From Parapristionchus giblindavisi (lineage: Eukaryota > Nematoda > Chromadorea > Rhabditida > Diplogasteridae), in the NCBI GenBank assembly GCA_943737045.1, contig CALSFV010000276.1:494472-558471 (forward strand): 64,000 bases of DNA, written 5' to 3'. The translations under genes were made by a program, and so were the position numbers. The notes beneath the pieces are model-generated. The model made no database searches. It was not told the DNA's origin and was given only the letters and a program-made list of their open reading frames with translations. Shown one piece after another: positions 26,543 through 39,027 of the stretch (position 1 is its first letter; each line of letters opens with the position of its first letter).

Positions 26543-26558
26543 TCATTGAGCCGCCGTG
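26543..26558 (-). repeat. Right terminal inverted repeat
   Basis: TCATTGAGCCGCCGTG, the inverted partner of 26248-26263. The satellite resumes at the next base with the second AAGTA. Confidence 0.93.
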
Positions 26559-26563
26559 AAGTA
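26559..26563 (+). repeat. Target-site duplication, right copy (AAGTA)
   Basis: The second AAGTA, followed by GCTTTCAC, the normal continuation of the monomer. Identical to 26243-26247, so the insertion is not old enough to have mutated it. Confidence 0.93.
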
Positions 26564-29500
26564 GCTTTCACTCTGATAAGACCAAAAGATTACCTGACAT
26601 GAAAAATTTTCTGCTAGACCCAGCGTGTCATATACCAAACGAAAGAGCAAAAAATTCTGAGTATTTTGCACGTTCCCATGTTGAACAACGGCCACTGCAG
26701 CCGAATTAACAAAATTGAATTATGCATTTTTGGCAATAAAGAATTCGTGACACGTCAATGCTTTATCGTAGCATATCGTAGCATATACCACGTGAAAGAG
26801 CAAAAAATTCTGAATAATCTACACTTCAGTTCATGTCAAACTATAATCTGGTGTTGATTCCACAATGCCCAAAGTACCAAAGTAGCTTTCACTCTGATAA
26901 GACCAAAAGATTACCTGACATGAAAAATTTTCTGCTAGACCCAGCGTGTCATATACCAAACGAAAGAGCAAAAAATTCTGAGTATTTTGCACGTTCCCAT
27001 GTTGAACAACGGCCACTGCAGCCGAATTAACAAAATTGAATTATGCATTTTTGGCAATAAAGAATTCGTGACACGTCAATGCTTTATCGTAGCATATCGT
27101 AGCATATACCACGTGAAAGAGCAAAAAATTCTGAATAATCTACACTTCAGTTCATGTCAAACTGTAATCTGGTGTTGATTCCACAATGCCCAAAGTACAA
27201 AAGTAGCTTTCACTCTGATAAGACCAAAAGATTACCTGACATGAAAAATTTTCTGCTAGACCCAGCGTGTCATATACCAAACGAAAGAGCAAAAAATTCT
27301 GAGTATTTTGCACGTTCCCATGTTGAACAACGGCCACTTCAGCCGAATTACCAAAATTGAATTATGCATTTTTGGCAATAAAGAATTCGTGACACGTCAA
27401 TGCTTTATCGTAGCATATCGTAGCATATACCACGTGAAAGAGCAAAAAATTCTGAATAATCTACACTTCAGTTCATGTCAAACTGTAATCTGGTGTTGAT
27501 TCCACAATGCCCAAAGTACCAAAGTAGCTTTCACTCTGATAAGACCAAAAGATTACCTGACATGAAAAGTTTTCTGCTAGACCCAGCGTGTCATATACCA
27601 AACGAAAGAGCAAAAAATTCTGAGTATTTTGCACGTTCCCATGTTGAACAACGGCCACTGCAGCCGAATTAACAAAATTGAATTATGCATTTTTGGCAAT
27701 AAAGAATTCGTGACACGTCAATGCTTTATCGTAGCATATCGTAGCATATACCACGTGAAAGAGCAAAAAAATCTGAATAATCTACACTTCAGTTCATGTC
27801 AAACTATAATCTGGTGTTGATTCCACAATGCCCAAAGTACCAAAGTAGCTTTCACTCTGATAAGACCAAAAGATTACCTGACATGAAAAATTTACTGCTA
27901 GACCCAGCGTGTCATATACCAAACGAAAGAGCAAAAAATTCTGAGTATTTTGCACGTTCCCATGTTGAAAAACGGCCACTGCAGCCGAATTAACAAAATT
28001 GAATTATGCATTTTTGGCAATAAAGAATTCGTGACACGTCAATGCTTTATCGTAGCATATCGTAGCATATACCACGTGAAAGAGCAAAAAATTCTGAATA
28101 ATCTACACTTCAGTTCATGTCAAACTGTAATCTCTTGTTGATTCCACAATGCCCAAAGTACCAAAGTAGCTTTCACTCTGATAAGACCAAAAGATTACCG
28201 GACATGAAAAATTTTCTGCTAGACCCAGCGTGTCATATACCAAACGAAAGAGCAAAAAATTCTGAGTATTTTGCACGTTCCCATGTTGAACAACGGCCAC
28301 TGCAGCCGAATTAACAAAATTGAATTATGCATTTTTGGCAATAAAGAATTCGTGACACGTCAATGCTTTATCGTAGCATATCGTAGCATATACCACGTGA
28401 AAGAGCAAAAAATTCTGAATAATCTACACTTCAGTTCATGTCAAACTATAATCTGGTGTTGATTCCACAATGCCCAAAGTACCAAAGTAGCTTTCACTCT
28501 GATAAGACCAAAAGATTACCTGACATGAAAAATTTTCTGCTAGACCCAGCGTGTCATATACCAAACGAAAGAGCAAAAAATTCTGAGTATTTTGCACGTT
28601 CCCATGTTGAACAACGGCCACTGCAGCCGAATTAACAAAATTGAATTATGCATTTTTGGCAATAAAGAATTCGTGACACGTCAATGCTTTATCGTAGCAT
28701 ATCGTAGCATATACCACGTGAAAGAGCAAAAAATTCTGAATAATCTACACTTCAGTTCATGTCAAACTATAATCTGGTGTTGATTCCACAATGCCCAAAG
28801 TACCAAAGTAGCTTTCACTCTGATAAGACCAAAAGATTACCTGACATGAAAAATTTTCTGCTAGACCCAGCGTGTCATATACCAAACGAAAGAGCAAAAA
28901 ATTCTGAGTATTTTGCACGTTCCCATGTTGAACAACGGCCACTGCAGCCGAATTAACAAAATTGAATTATGCATTTTTGGCAATAAAGAATTCGTGACAC
29001 GTCAATGCTTTATCGTAGCATATCGTAGCATATACCACGTGAAAGAGCAAAAAATTCTGAATAATCTACACTTCAGTTCATGTCAAACTGTAATCTGGTG
29101 TTGATTCCACAATGCCCAAAGTACCAAAGTAGCTTTCACTCTGATAAGACCAAAAGATTACCTGACATGAAAAATTTTCTGCTAGACCCAGCGTGTCATA
29201 TACCAAACGAAAGAGCAAAAAATTCTGAGTATTTTGCACGTTCCCATGTTGAACAACGGCCACTGCAGCCGAATTAACAAAATTGAATTATGCATTTTTG
29301 GCAATAAAGAATTCGTGACACGTCAATGCTTTATCGTAGCATATCGTAGCATATACCACGTGAAAGAGCAAAAAATTCTGAATAATCTACACTTCAGTTC
29401 ATGTCAAACTGTAATCTGGTGTTGATTCCACAATGCCCAAAGTACCAAAGTAGCTTTCACTCTGATAAGACCAAAAGATTACCTGACATGAAACATTTTC

Positions 29501-31002
29501 TGCTAGACCCAGCGTGTCATATACCAAACGAAAGAGCCAAAAATTCTGAGTATTTTGCACGTTCCCATGTTGAACAACGGCCACTGCAGCCGAATTAACA
29601 AAATTGAATTATGCATTTTTGGTAATAAAGAATTCGTGACACGTCAATGCTTTATCGTAGCATATCGTAGCATATACCACGTGAAAGAGCAAAAAATTCT
29701 GAATAATCTACACTTCAGTTCATGTCAAACTGTAATCTGGTGTTGATTCCACAATGCCCAAAGTACCAAAGTAGCTTTCACTCTGATAAGACCAAAAGAT
29801 TACCTGACATGAAAAATTTTCTGCTAGACCCAGCGTGTCATATACCAAACGAAAGAGCAAAAAATTCTGAGTATTTTGCACGTTCCCATGTTGAACAACA
29901 TCCACTGCAGCCGAATTAACAAAATTGAATTATGCATTTTTGGCAATAAAGAATTCGTGACACGTCAATGCTTTATCGTAGCATATCGTAGCATATACCA
30001 CGTGAAAGAGCAAAAAATTCTGAATAATCTACACTTCAGTTCATGTCAAACTGTAATCTGGTGTTGATTCCACAATGCCCAAAGTACAAAAGTAGCTTTC
30101 ACTCTGATAAGACCAAAAGATTACCTGACATGAAAAATTTTCTGCTAGACCCAGTGTGTGATATACCAAACGAAAGAGCAAAAAATTCTGAGTATTTTGC
30201 ACGTTCCCATGTTGAACAACGGCCACTGCAGCCGAATTAACAAAATTGAATTATGCATTTTTGGCAATAAAGAATTCGTGACACGTCAATGCTTTATCGT
30301 AGCATATCGTAGCATATACCACGTGAAAGAGCAAAAAATTCTGAATAATCTACACTTCAGTTCATGTCAAACTGTAATCTGGTGTTGATTCCACAATGCC
30401 CAAAGTACCAAAGTAGCTTTCACTCTGATAAGACCAAAAGATTACCTGACATGAAAAATTTTCTGCTAGACCCAGCGTGTCATATACCAAACGAAAGAGC
30501 AAAAAATTCTGAGTATTTTGCACGTTCCCATGTTGAACAACGGCCACTGCAGCCGAATTAACAAAATTGAATATGCATTTTTGGCAATAAAGAATTCGTG
30601 ACACGTCAATGCTTTATCGTAGCATATCGTAGCATATACCACGTGAAAGAGCAAAAAATTCTGAATAATCTACACTTCAGTTCATGTCAAACTGTAATCT
30701 GGTGTTGATTCCACAATGCCCAAAGTACAAAAGTAGCTTTCACTCTGATAAGACCAAAAGATTACCTGACATGAAAAATTTTCTGCTAGACCCAGCGTGT
30801 CATATACCAAACGAAAGAGCAAAAAATTCTGAGTATTTTGCACGTTCCCATGTTGAACAACGGCCACTGCAGCCGAATTAACAAAATTGAATTATGCATT
30901 TTTGGCAATAAAGAATTCGTGACACGTCAATGCTTTATCGTAGCATATCGTAGCATATACCACGTGAAAGAGCAAAAAATTCTGAATAATCTACACTTCA
31001 GT

Positions 31003-33570
31003 TCATGTCAAACTGTAATCTGGTGTTGATTCCACAATGCCCAAAGTACCAAAGTAGCTTTCACTCTGATAAGACCAAAAGATTACCTGACATGAAACAT
31101 TTTCTGCTAGACCCAGCGTGTCATATACCAAACGAAAGAGCCAAAAATTCTGAGTATTTTGCACGTTTCCATGTTGAACAACGGCCACTGCAGCCGAATT
31201 AACAAAATTGAATTATGCATTTTTGGCAATAAAGAATTCGTGACACGTCAATGCTTTATCGTAGCATATCGTAGCATATACCACGTGAAAGAGCAAAAAA
31301 TTCTGAATAATCTACACTTCAGTTCATGTCAAACTGTAATCTGGTGTTGATTCCACAATGCCCAAAGTACAAAAGTAGCTTTCACTCTGATAAGACCAAA
31401 AGATTACCTGACATGAAAAATTTTCTGCTAGACCCAGCGTGTCATATACCAAACGAAAGAGCAAAAAATTCTGAGTATTTTGCACGTTCCCATGTTGAAC
31501 AACGGCCACTGCAGCCGAATTAACAAAATTGAATTATGCATTTTTGGCAATAAAGAATTCGTGACACGTCAATGCTTTATCGTAGCATATCGTAGCATAT
31601 ACCACGTGAAAGAGCAAAAAATTCTGAATAATCTACACTTCAGTTCATGTCAAACTGTAATCTGGTGTTGATTCCACAATGCCCAAAGTACCAAAGTAGC
31701 TTTCACTCTGATAAGACCAAAAGATTACCTGACATGAAACATTTTCTGCTAGACCCAGCGTGTCATATACCAAACGAAAGAGCCAAAAATTCTGAGTATT
31801 TTGCACGTTTCCATGTTGAACAACGGCCACTGCAGCCGAATTAACAAAATTGAATTATGCATTTTTGGCAATAAAGAATTCGTGACACGTCAATGCTTTA
31901 TCGTAGCATATCGTAGCATATACCACGTGAAAGAGCAAAAAATTCTGAATAATCTACACTTCAGTTCATGTCAAACTGTAATCTGGTGTTGATTCCACAA
32001 TGCCCAAAGTACAAAAGTAGCTTTCACTCTGATAAGACCAAAAGATTACCTGACATGAAAAATTTTCTGCTACACCCAGCGTGTCATATACCAAACGAAA
32101 GAGCAAAAAATTCTGAGTATTTTGCACGTTCCCATGTTGAACAACGGCCACTGCAGCCGAATTAACAAAATTGAATTATGCATTTTTGGCAATAAAGAAT
32201 TCGTGACACGTCAATGCTTTATCGTAGCATATCGTAGCATATACCACGTGAAAGAGCAAAAAATTCTGAATAATCTACACTTCAGTTCATGTCAAACTGT
32301 AATCTGGTGTTGATTCCACAATGCCCAAAGTACCAAAGTAGCTTTCACTCTGATAAGACCAAAAGATTACCTGACATGAAAAATTTTCTGCTAGACCCAG
32401 CGTGTCATATACCAAACGAAAGAGCAAAAAATTCTGAGTATTTTGCACGTTCCCATGTTGAACAACGGCCACTGCAGCCGAATTAACAAAATTGAATTAT
32501 GCATTTTTGGCAATAAAGAATTCGTGACACGTCAATGCTTTATCGTAGCATATCGTAGCATATACCACGTGAAAGAGCAAAAAATTCTGAATAATCTACA
32601 CTTCAGTTCATGTCAAACTGTAATCTGGTGTTGATTCCACAATGCCCAAAGTACCAAAGTAGCTTTCACTCTGATAAGACCAAAAGATTACCTGACATGA
32701 AACATTTTCTGCTAGACCCAGCGTGTCATATACCAAACGAAAGAGCCAAAAATTCTGAGTATTTTGCACGTTTCCATGTTGAACAACGGCCACTGCAGCC
32801 GAATTAACAAAATTGAATTATGCATTTTTGGCAATAAAGAATTCGTGACACGTCAATGCTTTATCGTAGCATATCGTAGCATATACCACGAGAAAGAGCA
32901 AAAAATTCTGAATAATCTACACTTCAGTTCATGTCAAACTGTAATCTGGTGTTGATTCCACAATGCCCAAAGTACCAAAGTAGCTTTCACTCTGATAAGA
33001 CCAAAAGATTACCTGACATGAAAAATTTTCTGCTAGAGCCAGCGTGTCATATACCAAACGAAAGAGCAAAAAATTCTGAGTATTTTGCACGTTCCCATGT
33101 TGAACAACGGCCACTGCAGCCGAATTAACAAAATTGAATTATGCATTTTTGGCAATAAAGAATTCGTGACACGTCAATGCTTTATCGTAGCATATCGTAG
33201 CATATACCACGAGAAAGAGCAAAAAATTCTGAATAATCTACACTTCAGTTCATGTCAAACTGTAATCTGGTGTTGATTCCACAATGCCCAAAGTACAAAA
33301 GTAGCTTTCACTCTGATAAGACCAAAAGATTACCTGACATGAAAAATTTTCTGCTACACCCAGCGTGTCATATACCAAACGAAAGAGCAAAAAATTCTGA
33401 GTATTTTGCACGTTCCCATGTTGAACAACGGCCACTGCAGCCGAATTAACAAAATTGAATTATGCATTTTTGGCAATAAAGAATTCGTGACACGTCAATG
33501 CTTTATCGTAGCATATCGTAGCATATACCACGTGAAAGAGCAAAAAATTCTGAATAATCTACACTTCAGT
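31003..33570 (+). repeat. Mixed dimer/tetramer group with GAGCCAAAAATTC variant
   Basis: GAGCCAAAAATTC (C for A) recurs in monomers starting near 29399, 31003, 31645 and 32608. In the last three it is joined to GCACGTTTCC. 31003-31644 and 31645-32286 form a near-perfect 642-bp dimer repeat. TGCTACACCC recurs near 32071 and 33355, 1284 bp apart. Two adjacent monomers (near 32889 and 33210) both have CACGAG in place of CACGTG, so a local one-monomer exchange also took place. Confidence 0.7.
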
Positions 33571-33891
33571 TCATGTCAAACTGTAATCTGGTGTTGATTC
33601 CACAATGCCCAAAGTACCAAAGTAGCTTTCACTCTGATAAGACCAAAAGATTACCTGACATGAAAAATTTTCTGCTAGACCCAGCGTGTCATATACCAAA
33701 CGAAAGAGCAAAAAATTCTGAGTATTTTGCACGTTCCCATGTTGAACAACGGCCACTGCAGCCGAATTAACAAAATTGAATTATGCATTTTTGGCAATAA
33801 AGAATTCGTGACACGTCAATGCTTTATCGTAGCATATCGTAGCATATACCACGTGAAAGGGCAAAAAATTCTGAATAATCTACACTTCAGT

Positions 33892-36800
33892 TCATGTCAA
33901 ACTGTAATCTGGTGTTGATTCCACAATGCCCAAAGTACCAAAGTAGCTTTCACTCTGATAAGACCAAAAGATTACCTGACATGAAACATTTTCTGCTAGA
34001 CCCAGCGTGTCATATACCAAACGAAAGAGCAAAAAATTCTGAGTATTTTGCACGTTCCCATGTTGAACAACGGCCACTGCAGCCGAATTAACAAAATTGA
34101 ATTATGCATTTTTGGCAATAAAGAATTCGTGACACGTCAATGCTTTATCGTAGCATATCGTAGCATATACCACGTGAAAGAGCAAAAAATTCTAAATAAT
34201 CTACACTTCAGTTCATGTTAAACTGTAATCTGGTGTTGATTCCACAATGCCCAAAGTACCAAAGTAGCTTTCACTCTGATAAGACCAAAAGATTACCTGA
34301 CATGAAAAATTTTCTGCTAGACCCAGCGTGTCATATACCAAACGAAAGAGCAAAAAATTCTGAGTATTTTGCACGTTCCCATGTTGAACAACGGCCACTG
34401 CAGCCGAATTAACAAAATTGAATTATGCATTTTTGGCAATAAAGAATTCGTGACACGTCAATGCTTTATCGTAGCATATCGTAGCATATACCACGTGAAA
34501 GAGCAAAAAATTCTGAATAATCTACACTTCAGTTCATGTCAAACTGTAATCTGGTGTTGATTCCACAATGCCCAAAGTACAAAAGTAGCTTTCACTCTGA
34601 TAAGACCAAAAGATTACCTGACATGAAAAATTTTCTGCTAGACCCAGCGTGTCATATACCAAACGAAAGAGCAAAAAATTCTGAGTATTTTGCACGTTCC
34701 CATGTTGAACAACGGCCACTGCAGCCGAATTAACAAAATTGAATTATGCATTTTTGGCAATAAAGAATTCGTGACACGTCAATGCTTTATCGTTGCATAT
34801 CGTAGCATATACCACGTGAAAGAGCAAAAAATTCTGAATAATCTACACTTCAGTTCATGTCAAACTGTAATCTGGTGTTGATTCCACAATGCCCAAAGTA
34901 CCAAAGTAGCTTTCACTCTGATAAGACCAAAAGATTACCTGACATGAAAAATTTTCTGCTAGACCCAGCGTGTCATATACCAAACGAAAGAGCAAAAAAT
35001 TCTGAGTATTTTGCACGTTCCCATGTTGAACAACGGCCACTGCAGCCGAATTAACAAAATTGAATTATGCATTTTTGGCAATAAAGAATTCGTGACACGT
35101 CAATGCTTTATCGTAGCATATCGTAGCATATACCCCGTGAAAGGGCAAAAAATTCTGAATAATCTACACTTCAGTTCATGTCAAACTGTAATCTGGTGTT
35201 GATTCCACAATGCCCAAAGTACCAAAGTAGCTTTCACTCTGATAAGACCAAAAGATTACCTGACATGAAACATTTTCTGCTAGACCCAGCGTGTCATATA
35301 CCAAACGAAAGAGCAAAAAATTCTGAGTATTTTGCACGTTCCCATGTTGAACAACGGCCACTGCAGCCGAATTAACAAAATTGAATTATGCATTTTTGGC
35401 AATAAAGAATTCGTGACACGTCAATGCTTTATCGTAGCATATCGTAGCATATACCACGTGAAAGAGCAAAAAATTCTAAATAATCTACACTTCAGTTCAT
35501 GTTAAACTGTAATCTGGTGTTGATTCCACAATGCCCAAAGTACCAAAGTAGCTTTCACTCTGATAAGACCAAAAGATTACCTGACATGAAAAATTTTCTG
35601 CTAGACCCAGCGTGTCATATACCAAACGAAAGAGCAAAAAATTCTGAGTATTTTGCACGTTCCCATGTTGAACAACGGCCACTGCAGCCGAATTAACAAA
35701 ATTGAATTATGCATTTTTGGCAATAAAGAATTCGTGACACGTCAATGCTTAATCGTAGCATATCGTAGCATATACCACGTGAAAGAGCAAAAAATTCTGA
35801 ATAATCTACACTTCAGTTCATGTCAAACTGTAATCTGGTGTTGATTCCACAATGCCCAAAGTACCAAAGTAGCTTTCACTCTGATAAGACCAAAAGATTA
35901 CCTGACAAGAAAATTTTTCTGCTAGACCCAGCGTGTCATATACCAAACGAAAGAGCAAAAAATTCTGAGTATTTTGCACGTTCCCATGTTGAACAACGGC
36001 CACTGCAGCCGAATTAACAAAATTGAATTATGCATTTTTGGCAATAAAGAATTCGTGACACGTCAATGCTTTATCGTAGCATATCGTAGCATATACCACG
36101 TGAAAGAGCAAAAAATTCTGAATAATCTACACTTCAGTTCATGTCAAACTGTAATCTGGTGTTGATTCCACAATGCCCAAAGTACCAAAGTAGCTTTCAC
36201 TCTGATAAGACCAAAAGATTACCTGACATGAAAAATTTTCTGCTAGACCCAGCGTGTCATATACCAAACGAAAGAGCAAAAAATTCTGAGTATTTTGCAC
36301 GTTCCCATGTTGAACAACGGCCACTGCAGCCGAATTAACAAAATTGAATTATGCATTTTTGGCAATAAAGAATTCGTGACACGTCAATGCTTTATCGTAG
36401 CATATCGTAGCATATACCCCGTGAAAGGGCAAAAAATTCTGAATAATCTACACTTCAGTTCATGTCAAACTGTAATCTGGTGTTGATTCCACAATGCCCA
36501 AAGTACCAAAGTAGCTTTCACTCTGATAAGACCAAAAGATTACCTGACATGAAACATTTTCTGCTAGACCCAGCGTGTCATATACCAAACGAAAGAGCAA
36601 AAAATTCTGAGTATTTTGCACGTTCCCATGTTGAACAACGGCCACTGCAGCCGAATTAACAAAATTGAATTATGCATTTTTGGCAATAAAGAATTCGTGA
36701 CACGTCAATGCTTTATCGTAGCATATCGTAGCATATACCACGTGAAAGAGCAAAAAATTCTAAATAATCTACACTTCAGTTCATGTTAAACTGTAATCTG

Positions 36801-38064
36801 GTGTTGATTCCACAATGCCCAAAGTACCAAAGTAGCTTTCACTCTGATAAGACCAAAAGATTACCTGACATGAAAAATTTTCTGCTAGACCCAGCGTGTC
36901 ATATACCAAACGAAAGAGCAAAAAATTCTGAGTATTTTGCACGTTCCCATGTTGAACAACGGCCACTGCAGCCGAATTAACAAAATTGAATTATGCATTT
37001 TTGGCAATAAAGAATTCGTGACACGTCAATGCTTTATCGTAGCATATCGTAGCATATACCACGTGAAAGAGCAAAAAATTCTGAATAATCTACACTTCAG
37101 TTCATGTCAAACTGTAATCTGGTGTTGATTCCACAATGCCCAAAGTACCAAAGTAGCTTTCACTCTGATAAGACCAAAAGATTACCTGACATGAAAATTT
37201 TTCTGCTAGACCCAGCGTGTCATATACCAAACGAAAGAGCAAAAAATTCTGAGTATTTTGCACGTTCCCATGTTGAACAACGGCCACTGCAGCCGAATTA
37301 ACAAAATTGAATTATGCATTTTTGGCAATAAAGAATTCGTGACACGTCAATGCTTTATCGTAGCATATCGTAGCATATACCACGTGAAAGGGCAAAAAAT
37401 TCTGAATAATCTACACTTCAGTTCATGTCAAACTGTAATCTGGTGTTGATTCCACAATGCCCAAAGTACCAAAGTAGCTTTCACTCTGATAAGACCAAAA
37501 GATTACCTGACATGAAACATTTTCTGCTAGACCCAGCGTGTCATATACCAAACGAAAGAGCAAAAAATTCTGAGTATTTTGCACGTTCCCATGTTGAACA
37601 ACGGCCACTGCAGCCGAATTAACAAAATTGAATTATGCATTTTTGGCAATAAAGAATTCGTGACACGTCAATGCTTTATCGTAGCATATCGTAGCATATA
37701 CCACGTGAAAGAGCAAAAAATTCTAAATAATCTACACTTCAGTTCATGTTAAACTGTAATCTGGTGTTGATTCCACAATGCCCAAAGTACCAAAGTAGCT
37801 TTCACTCTGATAAGACCAAAAGATTACCTGACATGAAAAATTTTCTGCTAGACCCAGCGTGTCATATACCAAACGAAAGAGCAAAAAATTCTGAGTATTT
37901 TGCACGTTCCCATGTTGAACAACGGCCACTGCAGCCGAATTAACAAAATTGAATTATGCATTTTTGGCAATAAAGAATTCGTGACACGTCAATGCTTTAT
38001 CGTAGCATATCGTAGCATATACCACGTGAAAGAGCAAAAAATTCTGAATAATCTACACTTCAGT
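33892..38064 (+). repeat. Higher-order block: two tetramers, one trimer and a partial unit
   Basis: A monomer with TTCTAAATAATC (A at 34194) and CATGTTAAAC (T at 34219) returns at offsets of 1284, 1284 and 963 bp (T at 35503, 36787, 37750). The monomer before it is always the AAACATTTTC type and carries GAAAGGGC. Two of the four GAAAGGGC copies also have TACCCCGTG in place of TACCACGTG (35134, 36418). In the trimer round one monomer is missing. Confidence 0.85.
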
Positions 38065-39027
38065 TCATGTCAAACTGTAATCTGGTGTTGATTCCACAAT
38101 GCCCAAAGTACAAAAGTAGCTTTCACTCTGATAAGACCAAAAGATTACCTGACATGAAAAATTTTCTGCTAGACCCAGCGTGTCATATACCAAACGAAAG
38201 AGCAAAAAATTCTGAGTATTTTGCACGTTCCCATGTTGAACAACGGCCACTGCAGCCGAATTAACAAAATTGAATTATGCATTTTTGGCAATAAAGAATT
38301 CGTGACACGTCAATGCTTTATCGTAGCATATCGTAGCATATACCACGTGAAAGAGCAAAAAATTCTGAATAATCTACACTTCAGTTCATGTCAAACTGTA
38401 ATCTGGTGTTGATTCCACAATGCCCAAAGTACAAAAGTAGCTTTCACTCTGATAAGACCAAAAGATTACCTGACATGAAAAATTTTCTGCTAGACCCAGC
38501 GTGTCATATACCAAACGAAAGAGCAAAAAATTCTGAGTATTTTGCACGTTCCCATGTTGAACAACGGCCACTGCAGCCGAATTAACAAAATTGAATTATG
38601 CATTTTTGGCAATAAAGAATTCGTGACACGTCAATGCTTTATCGTAGCATATCGTAGCATATACCACGTGAAAGAGCAAAAAATTCTGAATAATCTACAC
38701 TTCAGTTCATGTCAAACTGTAATCTGGTGTTGATTCCACAATGCCCAAAGTACAAAAGTAGCTTTCACTCTGATAAGACCAAAAGATTACCTGACATGAA
38801 AAATTTTCTGCTAGACCCAGCGTGTCATATACCAAACGAAAGAGTAAAAAATTCTGAGTATTTTGCACGTTCCCATGTTGAACAACGGCCACTTCAGCCG
38901 AATTACCAAAATTGAATTATGCATTTTTGGCAATAAAGAATTCGTGACATGTCAATGCTTTATCGTAGCATATCGTAGCATATACCACGTGAAAGAGCAA
39001 AAAATTCTGAATAATCTACACTTCAGT

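Larger units (their letters stand above)
26248..26558. mobile_element. 311-bp MITE-like foldback transposon in the satellite
   Basis: This is the only non-satellite sequence in the window. It begins CACGGCGGTTCAATGA and ends with the reverse complement of CACGGCGGCTCAATGA, 16-bp terminal inverted repeats with one mismatch. AAGTA flanks it on both sides and occurs once at the same place in uninterrupted monomers, so this is a 5-bp target duplication. Inside the ends, three more inverted blocks lie in matching order: GCTCTTGC (26297-26304 with 26522-26529), GCAAAGTTGATT (26319-26330 with 26468-26480, one extra A) and CTGGGCG (26335-26341 with 26452-26458). No transposase frame is present, so it must move in trans. 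A 5-bp duplication and a terminal CAC would fit a Transib-type element, but the ends are not diagnostic and that is a weak inference. The central part holds a tRNA-derived sequence on the minus strand. Confidence 0.93.

Noticed and set aside
26248..26558. SINE retrotransposon
   Set aside because: There is no A-rich or simple-repeat tail, and the sequence is bounded by inverted repeats with a 5-bp duplication, the signature of a DNA transposon. A SINE head inside the element remains possible.
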